Below, one piece after another: positions 8,033-17,240 of a stretch of DNA of 64,000 nucleotides (its first letter is position 1; each line of letters starts with the position of its first letter). The notes beneath the pieces were generated by a model, which was given only the letters and a program-made list of their open reading frames with translations, was not told the DNA's origin and ran no database searches. This DNA comes from JAAYJK01 sp964501655. Lineage in GTDB: Bacteria; Bacillota; Syntrophomonadia; Syntrophomonadales; Syntrophomonadaceae. The position numbers and the translations under genes are program-made. The stretch covers positions 62,001 through 126,000 of the forward strand of contig CAZCTN010000005.1 of NCBI GenBank assembly GCA_964501655.1, in the 5' to 3' direction.

Positions 8033-9385
8033 ATGAAACCAATTTATATTATTGGGCACAAGAATCCGGATGTGGATTCTATAGCTGCCGCTATCAGCTA
8101 CAAGGTTTTTAAACAAAGCACCGATGAAGGACTCTATGTTGCGGCATCCGCCGGAGAGATGAATGATGAAGCCAGGTATGTACTGGAGCAGCTGGAATTT
8201 GAAGAGCCTTTGATTTTAAGAAATGTAAGTACCAGGGTGGAAGATCTGCTGGATGAAGAAGATGATGTTTATTGTATGGCTAATATGAGCATGACCGAAA
8301 TAGGGAACCTGATGCGGCAGAATAATTTGAAAACGGTGCCAGTACTGGATGAAGAAAAAAAGTTTTTGGGTCTGCTGACTATAGGCGATTTGGCCATGAT
8401 TTTTCTGGATAAGCTGGGGACTGGACGGCACCTGGAAGACAGCCCCCGTATTTTACAGGAGATTCTGGATCTCAAGGTATCCAATATCATGAAAACTCAT
8501 GATCTGGTCTTGTTCGAAAAAGATGAAACAGCAGAGGAAGCCAGAAAACATATGATATCCACCCGATTCCGTAATTATCCGGTGGTTGATGAGAGCAATC
8601 ACTATTTGGGGATGATATCCAGATATAATCTGCTGGAAATGAAGAGGAAGCAATTAATCCTGGTGGACCATAATGAGAAGAAGCAGGCAGTGGATGGAGT
8701 AGAGGAAGCTGAGATCCGGGAAATTATAGATCACCACCGGGTAGGAGACCTGCAGACCATCTCGCCAATATACTTTCATAATGAACCAGTGGGTTCTACC
8801 TGTACCTTGATTGCTCAGAAATATCTGGATAAAGGGGTGTACTGCGGTAAAAACCTGGCAGCCTTGATGATGGCCGGGATCTTAAGCGATACCATGCTTT
8901 TCAAATCCCCTACTACTACCGGCAAAGACCGGCAGATAGCCGGCAGGCTGCAGGAGATATCCGGTTTTGAACCACTGGTCTGGGGCAGGAGAATACTTGA
9001 AAACACTGAATATCTGGAAAGCCTGGATGATCAGGAGTTGATAGCCATGGATCTAAAGGAATATACTGCAATGAACATAGTGTTTGCCGTGGCCCAGGTG
9101 GAAACCGTGGATATGAAGCGAATGCTGGACAGAAAGAACCTCCTGATCCAAAGCATGCATGAAATATGCACCCAAAGCCAATATGCCCTGTTATCCTTGA
9201 TGGTTACGGATATAATGGAGGAGCGCACCGAAATGATACTAGTGGGAGAATTAAGTTCCGTGGCCGAAATGGCTTTTGGACAAACCGCCGTAAACCACAG
9301 TATTATCCTGCCCGGGGTAATGTCCAGGAAGAAACAGGTAGTACCGGTAATTTACGAAGCTTTAAGAAAGCAGAGCATAATGTGA
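8033..9385 (+). CDS. ppaC: Manganese-dependent inorganic pyrophosphatase with CBS regulatory domains
   Basis: 450 residues. The N-terminal DHH signature GHKNPDVDSIAAA is followed by an insert of two CBS domains (about residues 60-215: NNLKTVPVLDEEKKFLGLL and RNYPVVDESNHYLGMIS), after which the DHH domain resumes with LVDHNE and IDHHRVGD and ends in the DHHA2 domain. It hydrolyses diphosphate to phosphate; the CBS pair binds adenine nucleotides in characterised members. The DRTGG domain found between the CBS domains of longer members is absent, since 450 residues leaves no room for it. The ATG at 8033 has GGGGAG eight bases upstream. Two terminators follow. Confidence 0.88.
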   Translation: MKPIYIIGHKNPDVDSIAAAISYKVFKQSTDEGLYVAASAGEMNDEARYVLEQLEFEEPLILRNVSTRVEDLLDEEDDVYCMANMSMTEIGNLMRQNNLKTVPVLDEEKKFLGLLTIGDLAMIFLDKLGTGRHLEDSPRILQEILDLKVSNIMKTHDLVLFEKDETAEEARKHMISTRFRNYPVVDESNHYLGMISRYNLLEMKRKQLILVDHNEKKQAVDGVEEAEIREIIDHHRVGDLQTISPIYFHNEPVGSTCTLIAQKYLDKGVYCGKNLAALMMAGILSDTMLFKSPTTTGKDRQIAGRLQEISGFEPLVWGRRILENTEYLESLDDQELIAMDLKEYTAMNIVFAVAQVETVDMKRMLDRKNLLIQSMHEICTQSQYALLSLMVTDIMEERTEMILVGELSSVAEMAFGQTAVNHSIILPGVMSRKKQVVPVIYEALRKQSIM

Positions 9386-9420
9386 GTAAAATATTCGCAG
9401 AAGTTAAGTCCGGCGATTAG

Positions 9421-9453
9421 CCCGGATTAGCCGGGTTGATCCGGGTACTTTTT
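9421..9453 (+). terminator. Terminator after ppaC
   Basis: CCCGGAT pairs with ATCCGGG across an 11-base loop that itself holds a GGG run, followed by TACTTTTT. Confidence 0.6.
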
Positions 9454-9473
9454 CTATACTGGCTGTTGGCAAG

Positions 9474-9503
9474 ATCACGGTCTAATTTGGCCGTGATTTT
9501 TTG
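9474..9503 (+). terminator. Second terminator before spoIIM
   Basis: ATCACGG and CCGTGAT form a 7-bp stem with a 10-base loop, followed directly by a run of T. The rest of the gap up to 9694 shows no further gene. Confidence 0.75.
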
Positions 9504-9694
9504 TTCCATACCAATCCTTCCCCTTCTCCCGCCGAAATAAATCACCCCTTCCCATAATGATTCTTCTGCAACCGTAGTTTAAATACCAGCTGCTATCTTT
9601 CGGGAAATTCTTTTTGCATAAAGTAAGCTGTAAAAAAATATTAATGGTACAAAGTACAAAGATATCTATTTTCCAGGAAAGCAGGTAGCGTTAT

Positions 9695-10306
9695 ATGGAG
9701 CTAAAATACAGGATCAAGCAGCATTTACAGGAAAACTCGCTGCAGTATATGTTAGTTCTGGGAGTTTTTCTGTTTGGCTTGATACTGGGCTTTCTAAATG
9801 TCAGGGGATTGGATAACGAGGTCCAAAAATATCTGGTGAGTATGCTGGACAACTACCTGCGGGGAGAAATTCAAGGCCAGTTATATGGACGAAACATACT
9901 GGTTACAGCCTTTACCAAGCAGGCCGAAACCCTCCTGAGCATCTGGCTGCTGGGACTGACCGTAATCGGACTTCCGTTGATTATGGTAGTTATTTTTTTG
10001 CGAGCCTTTTCCCTGGGCTTTACCCTGGGATTCCTCTTCCAGCAGAAGGGGGGGGCAGGAGTGCTGTTGAGCCTGGTATCGGTAGCCCCCCAAAATCTGT
10101 TGTACATACCCTGCCTTATTATATCCGGGGTGGTAGCTATGAATTTCTCGGTTCACATTGTAAAAAGCAGAAGTACGGGCGCAAATAACCTGGGGATGGC
10201 CTTGCTGGCTTATAGCATAGTAATGTTGCTGTTGTTGCTGACTTTTGGTCTGGGAGCCTTTATTGAAGCATATCTATCTCCCTGGCTGCTGGGTTGGCTG
10301 CTGTAA
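9695..10306 (+). CDS. spoIIM: Stage II sporulation protein M
   Basis: 203 residues with five or six transmembrane helices. It matches the SpoIIM family in length and in the SVAPQNLLYIPCLIISG segment, which is the most conserved part. With SpoIID and SpoIIP it forms the peptidoglycan-degrading complex that drives engulfment of the forespore. The order spoIIM, yqzK-like, xerD is like that of Bacillus. The upstream region is AT-rich but I could not find a convincing sigma-E promoter. Confidence 0.9.
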   Translation: MELKYRIKQHLQENSLQYMLVLGVFLFGLILGFLNVRGLDNEVQKYLVSMLDNYLRGEIQGQLYGRNILVTAFTKQAETLLSIWLLGLTVIGLPLIMVVIFLRAFSLGFTLGFLFQQKGGAGVLLSLVSVAPQNLLYIPCLIISGVVAMNFSVHIVKSRSTGANNLGMALLAYSIVMLLLLLTFGLGAFIEAYLSPWLLGWLL

Positions 10307-10328
10307 TAAAAATAAGGGGTGGTATATA

Positions 10329-10589
10329 TTGATTATTGTAATGGGCAGATGGAAACAGAAGTTATTGAAGTTTGCGGGTATTTTGCTGCTGATTGTGGCA
10401 TTTGTAATAGTCGTGCCTGCTATTACCGGGGTGCTGGTAAACCAGGTTCCGGCATTCAGCGGATGGCTGCCGGATGAACATCCCACCGGGAACCCGATGC
10501 GGGTGGAGGCAGACGAAAATACCGGAACCTTCAACCAGGTATTGGATCAATTAGTAATCAAGCTGCAGGATTTTTATTATGAACCTTAG
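10329..10589 (+). CDS. Small membrane protein, YqzK/DUF4227-like
   Basis: 86 residues if the TTG at 10329 is used; it lies seven bases after AGGGGTGG, whereas the ATG at 10341 is too far from that site. One transmembrane helix (LLKFAGILLLIVAFVIVVPA) is followed by an extracytoplasmic tail that ends in QVLDQLVIKLQDFYYEP. Both architecture and position, between spoIIM and xerD, match YqzK of Bacillus, whose function is unknown. Similarity is mainly in architecture, so the assignment rests largely on synteny. Confidence 0.6.
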   Translation: MIIVMGRWKQKLLKFAGILLLIVAFVIVVPAITGVLVNQVPAFSGWLPDEHPTGNPMRVEADENTGTFNQVLDQLVIKLQDFYYEP

Positions 10590-10651
10590 GTGCAGGGAGG
10601 AAAAGGGCTTTATTATGTCAAACTAAGTAGAAAAAAGCGGGAGTATTTTTT

Positions 10652-11542
10652 ATGAACAGCCAGGTATCAGCCTTCATGGATTATTTGAATTTTGAAAAGG
10701 GATTATCCGTCAACACCAGGGCCGCCTACCGGAGAGATTTGGAGAAGCTGACCACCTTTGTCCGGGAAACCCTGGCATATAATAGTCTGGACGAAATAAC
10801 CAAACAGGATATTATTGCTTTTTTAGCCTGGCAGATGGATTCCGGGGCAGAATACTCTACTATTGCTCGCAGCCTGTCCAGCATTAAGACTTTCTGCAAA
10901 TTCCTGGTCCTGGACGGGTATCTTGAGGTCAACCCGGCCGGGGATTTGGAAACCCCCAAGATAAGGAGAAAACTGCCCCGGGTACTGTCGGTGGAAGAAG
11001 TGGACAGGCTTATGGAAGCACCCAATGTGGTTTTGCCGTTGGGACTCAGGGATCGGGCTATGCTGGAATTGATGTATGGAACCGGGGTAAGAGTATCGGA
11101 ACTGCTTTCTCTGCAGATGGAGGACATCAACTTCACTGCCGGCCTCTTGCGCTGCCTGGGCAAAGGCAGGAAGGAAAGAATAATTCCGGTCAACCAGACC
11201 GCCAGCGATTGGGTGCAGAGATATCTGGCCAGATCCCGTCTCCTGCTGGCAAAAAAACCGGCAGAAAGGGCACTGTTTTTGAATTCCCGGGGCCAGCCCA
11301 TGACTCGCCAGGGATTCTTTAAGATATTGAATGTCTATGTAAAGGCTACGGATATTCATCAGGATGTTACCCCCCACACCTTGAGGCACTCTTTTGCTAC
11401 CCACTTGCTGGAGAACGGTGCAGACCTGAGAGCAGTTCAAGAAATGCTGGGACATGCGGATATATCAACCACTCAGATATATACTCATTTAACCAGAGCT
11501 AGGTTGCGGGAGGTTTACCAGCAGTATCACCCGCGGGCTTAG
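10652..11542 (+). CDS. xerD: Tyrosine recombinase XerD
   Basis: 296 residues, the typical length. The N-terminal SAM-like core-binding domain covers about residues 1-100 and the catalytic domain the rest. The active-site set is visible: Arg in TGVRVSELLSL, Lys in LGKGRKERIIP, HTLRHSFATHLLENGAD (His and Arg), GHADISTTQIYTHLT (His and nucleophilic Tyr). With XerC it resolves chromosome dimers at dif during division. Its place between the yqzK-like gene and deoB is the Bacillus ripX/xerD position. Confidence 0.92.
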   Translation: MNSQVSAFMDYLNFEKGLSVNTRAAYRRDLEKLTTFVRETLAYNSLDEITKQDIIAFLAWQMDSGAEYSTIARSLSSIKTFCKFLVLDGYLEVNPAGDLETPKIRRKLPRVLSVEEVDRLMEAPNVVLPLGLRDRAMLELMYGTGVRVSELLSLQMEDINFTAGLLRCLGKGRKERIIPVNQTASDWVQRYLARSRLLLAKKPAERALFLNSRGQPMTRQGFFKILNVYVKATDIHQDVTPHTLRHSFATHLLENGADLRAVQEMLGHADISTTQIYTHLTRARLREVYQQYHPRA

Positions 11543-11640
11543 AAGGAATATTAACCATAAGGACAGTCATTACGGCAAATAGTGATTTGGAAGGGGAGTA
11601 GCCCCGGAGATAAACCCCGATGGCAATTGGAGGAATGAAG

Positions 11641-12813
11641 ATGAGCAGGAGAGTTATTTTGATTATCCTGGATGGCGTAGGTATAGGAGAAATGCAGGAT
11701 AGTTGTCAGTATGGTGATGAAGGCAGCAATTCCTTGAGAAACACCGCATTGGCCCTGGGAGGGTTGCACCTCCCCCACCTGGAGAAATTAGGACTGGGTA
11801 ATATCGAAGATATACCCGGGTTGGAAGCACTACCGGAGCCGGCAGGGGCTTACGGAAAAATGGAAGAGAAATCCTGTGGAAAAGACAGCACGGTAGGACA
11901 CTGGGAGATAATGGGCTTATGCATGGAAAAACCTTTTCCTACCTATCCCCAGGGTTTCCCGGCTGAAATCATCGATAAATTTGAGCAGGCTATAGGCAGA
12001 AAGACCATTGGCAATCAGGTAGCTTCCGGTACCTGGATAATCAACGCACTGGGAGATGAGCATATTAGAACCGGCTGTCCCATAGTGTATACTTCGGCCG
12101 ACAGCGTTTTCCAGATAGCTGCCCATGAAGAGGTGGTTCCGGTGGAGCAATTATACCAGTGGTGTCAGGCAGCCCGGGAGATAATGATGGGAGATCACGG
12201 AGTCGGCAGGGTAATAGCCAGGCCATTCCTGGGAGAAAAAGGCTGCTGTGTCCGCACCGGCAACAGGCATGATTTCTCCCTGGAACCAGGCCGGAATGTT
12301 CTGGACATACTGCTGGAAAACCGACTGACTGTTATCGGCGTCGGCAAGATTAAGGACTTGTTCGCGGGGAGGGGATTGAGCCAATCTTATCCTACCAGGA
12401 GTAATCAGGAGGGCATCAGGAAGATCATTGAACTGGTCAAAGAGGAAGCCGGGAATCTGATATTTGCCAATCTGCTGGATTTTGACCAGAATTATGGGCA
12501 TCGGAATGATGTGGCGGGATATGCCTCAGCCCTGCAGGAATTCGATCAGGCTCTGGGACAGCTGCTGGACTCGCTGAAAGAAGAAGACCTGCTTTTTATC
12601 ACTGCTGATCATGGGAATGATCCCACTACTGCCAGTACCGATCACTCCCGGGAATATGTTCCCCTGCTGGCATATGGTCCCAGGATCAAACAGGGAGTCA
12701 ACCTGGGAGTCAGGAGCAGCTTTGCCGATGTAGGCATTACCATCGCCGATTATCTTGGGGTGGACGCATCTGAATTGACCGGGGAGAGCTTCCTGGGCTC
12801 CATCATCCAATAA
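11641..12813 (+). CDS. deoB: Phosphopentomutase
   Basis: 390 residues, as expected. Metal-binding motifs of the alkaline phosphatase superfamily are visible: ILDGVGIGEMQD at the start (Asp ligand), CGKDSTVGHWE with the phosphorylated Thr, NLLDFDQNYGHR and ITADHGNDPTTASTDHS near the end. It interconverts ribose 1-phosphate (or deoxyribose 1-phosphate) and the 5-phosphate. With the nucleoside phosphorylase downstream it forms a nucleoside salvage pair. Earlier in-frame starts at 11620 and 11635 exist, but GGAGG lies seven bases before 11641. Confidence 0.93.
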   Translation: MSRRVILIILDGVGIGEMQDSCQYGDEGSNSLRNTALALGGLHLPHLEKLGLGNIEDIPGLEALPEPAGAYGKMEEKSCGKDSTVGHWEIMGLCMEKPFPTYPQGFPAEIIDKFEQAIGRKTIGNQVASGTWIINALGDEHIRTGCPIVYTSADSVFQIAAHEEVVPVEQLYQWCQAAREIMMGDHGVGRVIARPFLGEKGCCVRTGNRHDFSLEPGRNVLDILLENRLTVIGVGKIKDLFAGRGLSQSYPTRSNQEGIRKIIELVKEEAGNLIFANLLDFDQNYGHRNDVAGYASALQEFDQALGQLLDSLKEEDLLFITADHGNDPTTASTDHSREYVPLLAYGPRIKQGVNLGVRSSFADVGITIADYLGVDASELTGESFLGSIIQ

Positions 12814-12936
12814 GGAAGAATCAACCGGAGGACAGAATTGATGGTCCGTATTGACCCGGGGCAAGAAGTTCCAGATAATATTCGAGGTTCAGGGGGATAA
12901 GCCAGCCTATCATAAGCTGCAACAGGAGGCAACAAT

Positions 12937-14238
12937 ATGAGAATGGTAGATTTGATCCAGAAGAAGAAGCAGGGTTATGAGCTGAATCCGGACGAAATCA
13001 GCTTCATCGTCCGGGGATATACTGAAGGGGATATCCCTGATTATCAAATATCAGCTTTATTAATGGCAGTTTGTTTTCGGGGAATGAACAGAGAAGAAAC
13101 GGCTAACCTAACCATGGCCCTGGTCAATTCCGGAGATAAGATGGACCTCTCGGCCATAGCAGGGATCAAAGTGGACAAGCATTCAACCGGCGGAGTAGGA
13201 GACAAGATCAGCCTGGCTGCAGTTCCCCTGGCCGCCTGCGCCGGTGTTCCGGTGGCGAAAATGAGCGGGAGGGGACTTGGCCATACCGGAGGCACTATAG
13301 ACAAACTGGAATCTATAAGAGGCTTCAGGACGGATTTAAGCAGAGATGAGTTTATTTATAACGTGAATACCTATAAGATGGCAATAGTCGGGCAATCAGC
13401 CAACTTAACTCCGGCAGACAAGAAAATCTATGCCCTGAGGGATGTAACTGCTACCGTGGACAGTATTCCTCTCATAGCCAGCTCGGTGATGAGTAAAAAG
13501 ATTGCTTCCGGAGCCGATGCTATAGTGCTGGATGTCAAGGTGGGTTCCGGAGCTTTTGTGAAAACCCTGGAGGAAGCGCGGGAATTGGCATTGACCATGG
13601 TTGAAATAGGAAAATCATTACAGCGCCGTACAGTAGCTGTTATTACCGACATGAGCCAGCCATTGGGGCATGAGGTGGGCAATGCCAATGAAGTCAGGGA
13701 AGCCATTGATATATTGAGCAGCAAAGGCTCTGAAGACGAAACTGCTATAGCATTGACCATAGCTGCCTATATGACTGTTCTGGGCGGGGCTTATGCGGAT
13801 TTTGAGTCAGCTTATAAGGAATTAAGCGGGAAGATAGAAACCGGTAAGGCCCGGGATAAGTTTAAGGAACTGATCAGGATTCAGGGCGGAGATCCGGATG
13901 TGGTTGATAATCCGGCTAAACTGCCCCAGGCCAGGTATCATGCAGAGGTTAAAGCCTTCCGAGATGGATATGTGGAAGCAATCAATGCTGAAAAAATAGG
14001 TACCGCAGCTATGCTGCTGGGTGCCGGAAGAAGAACCAAAGATGATGAGATAGATTACTCGGCCGGGATAACCATAATTAAAAAAATCGGAGATCCGGTC
14101 AGTGCGGGCCAGCCTCTGGGCATCTTGCATACCAATGCGAAAAAACATACTGAAGCAGAACGGGCAGCCATGGAAGCATTCCGGATCAGCCGGAATAAAC
14201 CCCGGGACATTCCGCGTATCTATGAAGTTGTAGAATAG
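12937..14238 (+). CDS. pdp: Pyrimidine-nucleoside phosphorylase
   Basis: 433 residues, family length. The signature KMSGRGLGHTGGTIDKLE and the thymidine/pyrimidine phosphorylase phosphate-binding KHSTGGVGDK are both clear, as is the KVGSGAF loop. It splits uridine or thymidine with phosphate to the free base and (deoxy)ribose 1-phosphate, which DeoB then converts. In Bacillus a purine nucleoside phosphorylase stands here between the mutase and dacF, so this lineage has a different phosphorylase in the same slot. RBS GGAGGC precedes the ATG. Confidence 0.93.
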   Translation: MRMVDLIQKKKQGYELNPDEISFIVRGYTEGDIPDYQISALLMAVCFRGMNREETANLTMALVNSGDKMDLSAIAGIKVDKHSTGGVGDKISLAAVPLAACAGVPVAKMSGRGLGHTGGTIDKLESIRGFRTDLSRDEFIYNVNTYKMAIVGQSANLTPADKKIYALRDVTATVDSIPLIASSVMSKKIASGADAIVLDVKVGSGAFVKTLEEARELALTMVEIGKSLQRRTVAVITDMSQPLGHEVGNANEVREAIDILSSKGSEDETAIALTIAAYMTVLGGAYADFESAYKELSGKIETGKARDKFKELIRIQGGDPDVVDNPAKLPQARYHAEVKAFRDGYVEAINAEKIGTAAMLLGAGRRTKDDEIDYSAGITIIKKIGDPVSAGQPLGILHTNAKKHTEAERAAMEAFRISRNKPRDIPRIYEVVE

Positions 14239-14437
14239 GGAGGCAGGGCGGCGGGTTCTAGCCCCCGGCTTGCTGCACGCCTTTATTGCATTTCACGCAG
14301 GAGCCTCTCTGGCCAAGATATCCGGGGTTTTTCCGGACATTTTAATTTTCCCCTGGAGCTTTGGAAACCCGATGGAATAATAGCCTGCCACCTCCAATAT
14401 AATTAATAAACTATTTTTTCAGGAGGTGCGAACCTGT

Positions 14438-15583
14438 ATGCCGGATAAAAGACGAACTGCTTTGGTGCTGGTTCTTGCATTTTGCTGGTGTTTTCTGATG
14501 CCCGTAACGGTTAAAGCAGATGTCGTTGATGTATCGGCTGAAAGCTATGTTTTAATGGATGCTGATTCAGGCAAAATACTGCTGGCTAAGAATGAGGATA
14601 AGAAACTCCCTCCGGCTAGCATGACCAAAATCATGACTCTGCTGCTGGCTCTGGAGGATTTGTCGGAAGGCAAAGTTGGTTTGAAAGACCGGGTGGTAAC
14701 CAGTGAAAATGCCTGGAAAATGGGGGGCTCCCAGGTCTATCTTGAACCCGGGGAAGAAATGACCTTTGAAGATATGCTCATAGCCATAGCGGTAGGTTCG
14801 GCCAACGATGCCTGTGTGGCAGTAGCGGAACATCTGGAAGGAACCCACTCAAACTTTGTTCAGCGCATGAATGAAAAGGCAAAGTCGATGGGGTTGAAAA
14901 ACACCAAATTTATTAATGCTTACGGACTCTCAGCCCAGGGTCATTATACCAGCGCCAGGGATATGGCGGTTATGGCTCGTTATGCCCTGGAAGTCCCTAA
15001 AATGTTGGAATATACTTCTATAAAAGAATACAACCTGAGACAGGGTGAATTTAAATTATTCAATACCAATAAGCTGTTATGGTGGTATGAAGGGGCCGAT
15101 GGCTTCAAAACCGGATGGACTGATGAGGCCAAATACTGTTTGACATCCACGGTGAAACGAGACAATCTGCGATTAATAGGAGTAGTTATGGCATCACCGG
15201 TCCAGCATGGCCATTTCAGGGATTCCATGCAATTGTTCAATTACGGTTTTGCCAGTTATAGCTTTAAATCCATTTTTTCCCCGGGGAGCCCCTGCGGCTC
15301 AGTTCAAGTGGGAAAAGGCGTGGAAGACAGGGTTGAGGTGGTAGCCGGAGAAAATGCGGGAGTGATCTGCGCCAAAGGGGAAGAGAAGAAAATAAGCTAT
15401 AAAAAGAGTCTGAGCAGTTACACTGACGCTCCGGTGACGGCAGGACAAAAACTGGGAGAACTGATGATTTACCAGGATGGCCAACTACTTAAGCAAGTAA
15501 ACCTCAATGCCGCCCGTGATGTTAAAAAAGGAGGCTTATTAAGGGAGTTATTGAAAATGTTTGCCGAAACCTATCTGTTATAA
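14438..15583 (+). CDS. dacF: D-alanyl-D-alanine carboxypeptidase, DacF type
   Basis: 381 residues. A signal peptide (KRRTALVLVLAFCWCFLMPV, cleaved near VKA) precedes the penicillin-binding domain. Motifs in order: SMTK (catalytic Ser, residue about 64), SAN in GSANDACVAVAEH, and KTG in DGFKTGWTDEAK. A C-terminal PBP5-type domain follows. It removes the terminal D-Ala from peptidoglycan stem peptides; DacF acts on the spore cortex. Location directly upstream of spoIIA is conserved in Bacillus. The ATG at 14438 is nine bases after AGGAGGTG; a GTG at 14426 sits inside that site and is rejected. Confidence 0.9.
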   Translation: MPDKRRTALVLVLAFCWCFLMPVTVKADVVDVSAESYVLMDADSGKILLAKNEDKKLPPASMTKIMTLLLALEDLSEGKVGLKDRVVTSENAWKMGGSQVYLEPGEEMTFEDMLIAIAVGSANDACVAVAEHLEGTHSNFVQRMNEKAKSMGLKNTKFINAYGLSAQGHYTSARDMAVMARYALEVPKMLEYTSIKEYNLRQGEFKLFNTNKLLWWYEGADGFKTGWTDEAKYCLTSTVKRDNLRLIGVVMASPVQHGHFRDSMQLFNYGFASYSFKSIFSPGSPCGSVQVGKGVEDRVEVVAGENAGVICAKGEEKKISYKKSLSSYTDAPVTAGQKLGELMIYQDGQLLKQVNLNAARDVKKGGLLRELLKMFAETYLL

Positions 15584-15596
15584 TTGGAATTTTGTG

Positions 15597-15626
15597 GAAG
15601 GAAATATCCCCTCCCGGGTCGAATCA
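15597..15626 (+). promoter_or_regulatory. Candidate sigma-H promoter for spoIIA
   Basis: GAAGGAAAT, a 12-base spacer and GTCGAATCA match the sigma-H consensus RnAGGAwww - N11-12 - RnnGAATww except for one C near the end. Transcription would start close to 15633, ahead of the spoIIAA ribosome site. In Bacillus spoIIA is transcribed by sigma-H with Spo0A. Confidence 0.6.
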
Positions 15627-15661
15627 ATATATCAGGGTCAATAGCGGGAGGGGATGATGAT

Positions 15662-16003
15662 GTGGAGCTGGAATTCAAACAGGTAAGGAATACGCTGATT
15701 GTTCGTATCGAAGGTGAATTGGACATGTTGGGGGCCGAGAAGATACGCAGTGACATTGATAAGAAAATCGACCATACTGAAATTAAGAATCTGATCTTAA
15801 ATTTGGAAAAAGTCAGCTTCATAGACAGTTCGGGGTTGGGTGTTATCCTGGGCCGATACAAGAAGCTCAGCAATAAAAATGGCCGGATGTATATTGTGGG
15901 AGCCAGGCCCTCGATAGAAAAAATCTTGTATTTTTCAGGAATCAACAAGCTGGTTTCCATGCTTCCAGATGAGCAGGATATAATAAATATTCAGGGGAGG
16001 TGA
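15662..16003 (+). CDS. spoIIAA: Anti-anti-sigma factor SpoIIAA
   Basis: 113 residues, STAS domain. FIDSSGLGVILGRYK holds the serine that is phosphorylated by SpoIIAB and dephosphorylated by SpoIIE. Unphosphorylated SpoIIAA displaces sigma-F from SpoIIAB in the forespore. I chose the GTG at 15662 because GGGAGGGG lies nine bases upstream and the protein then has the normal length; the open frame extends back to 15584 but its N-terminal part has no family counterpart. First gene of the spoIIA operon, 24 bases before spoIIAB. Confidence 0.9.
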   Translation: MELEFKQVRNTLIVRIEGELDMLGAEKIRSDIDKKIDHTEIKNLILNLEKVSFIDSSGLGVILGRYKKLSNKNGRMYIVGARPSIEKILYFSGINKLVSMLPDEQDIINIQGR

Positions 16004-16027
16004 GTTCCAGCTTAAGCTGGGTCCATA

Positions 16028-16474
16028 ATGAACGTAAAGAACTACTGCAAATTTGAAATATTAAGCCTGCCGGAGAATATATCTTTTGCCCGTGCGTGTA
16101 CGGGAGCTTTTGCTTCCCAGCTCGGATGCACCCTGGATGAGATTGAAGAAATAAAACTGGTGGTATCCGAAGCTGTTTCCAACAGTATAATTCATGGTTA
16201 TGACAGCCGGGGCAGCGAGTTGATTACTATTGTGATCACCTTGCATGATGACCGGACCGTGGAAATTATAGTGGAAGACCATGGCAAGGGCATAGAGGAT
16301 ATAGAACGGGTTCTTCAGCCTTCCTATTCCAGTGAAGTCGGACGGATGGGATTGGGCTTCACCTTTATGAAATCCTTCATGGATGATCTGGAGATAATCA
16401 GCAAAGCCGGAGAAGGTACTATTGTCCAAATGAGAAGAAGTTTTATGATCAAAGATAAAGAAGCATTCGCTTAA
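16028..16474 (+). CDS. spoIIAB: Anti-sigma F factor SpoIIAB (serine kinase)
   Basis: 148 residues, GHKL ATPase fold. Motifs: VVSEAVSNSIIHGYD (N box), VEDHGKGI (G1) and GRMGLGFTFMKSFMD (G2). It binds sigma-F and phosphorylates SpoIIAA. It sits between spoIIAA and sigF with short gaps. Confidence 0.93.
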   Translation: MNVKNYCKFEILSLPENISFARACTGAFASQLGCTLDEIEEIKLVVSEAVSNSIIHGYDSRGSELITIVITLHDDRTVEIIVEDHGKGIEDIERVLQPSYSSEVGRMGLGFTFMKSFMDDLEIISKAGEGTIVQMRRSFMIKDKEAFA

Positions 16475-16485
16475 GGAGGGATAAA

Positions 16486-17217
16486 ATGTCCTCCTTGAAT
16501 TCTTACCAGGAGAATGAGAACTTGATAGCCAAGGCTCAGGCAGGTGACGAGAAGGCCAGAGCCCAGGTTCATGAAGCCAATATCGGTCTGGTTTATATGG
16601 TTTTGGAAAGATTCAAAAACACTTCCTACGAATATGAGGATTTGTTCCAGGTCGGATCTATCGGCCTGCTCAAAGCAATTGACAAGTTCGATTTCAGCTA
16701 TAATGTGAGGTTTTCTACCTATGCGGTACCTATGATAATCGGGGAGATCAAGAAATTTCTGCGTGACGATGGCATCGTTAAGGTGCAGCGGGGGATCAAA
16801 GAGACTTATAGTAAAATCCGCTGGGCTCAAGATAAACTAAGAGGTGAGCTGGGAAGAGAACCGGGAGTGGATGAGATTGCAGATTTGCTGGCAATGGACA
16901 AAGAAGAGATCGTTCTCTCCATTGAAGCCTGCCAGCTGCCGGCTTACATTTATGATGTACTTCCCCGGGAAGAAAATGATAACTTATCCATGCTGGACCG
17001 GCTGACGGCCAGTGAAGGCAGCGCTATGATGCTGGAAAGAATAGCGCTCCGGGAAGCTTTGAGCACCTTGGAGGAAAGGGAACGTGAGGTTATCCTTAGA
17101 AGGTATTTCAAGGATGAGACTCAGTCGTTGATTGCTGGGGATCTAGGGGTTTCCCAGGTGCAGGTTTCCCGTATTGAGAAGAATGCCATCAAGAAATTGA
17201 AGAGCATTTTGGAATAA
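16486..17217 (+). CDS. sigF: RNA polymerase sigma-F factor
   Basis: 243 residues. Regions 2, 3 and 4 are all present: YEYEDLFQVGSIGLLKAIDKFD and FSTYAVPMIIGEIKKFLRDD (region 2), RGIKETY (region 3) and LGVSQVQVSRIEKNAIKKLK (helix-turn-helix of region 4.2). It directs forespore-specific transcription after septation. Last gene of the spoIIA operon; a terminator follows at 17241. In many Clostridia spoVA genes come next, but here a 9.6-kb glycosylation island is in between. Confidence 0.94.
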   Translation: MSSLNSYQENENLIAKAQAGDEKARAQVHEANIGLVYMVLERFKNTSYEYEDLFQVGSIGLLKAIDKFDFSYNVRFSTYAVPMIIGEIKKFLRDDGIVKVQRGIKETYSKIRWAQDKLRGELGREPGVDEIADLLAMDKEEIVLSIEACQLPAYIYDVLPREENDNLSMLDRLTASEGSAMMLERIALREALSTLEEREREVILRRYFKDETQSLIAGDLGVSQVQVSRIEKNAIKKLKSILE

Positions 17218-17240
17218 AGTTAATCTGGATGGAGGATCTT

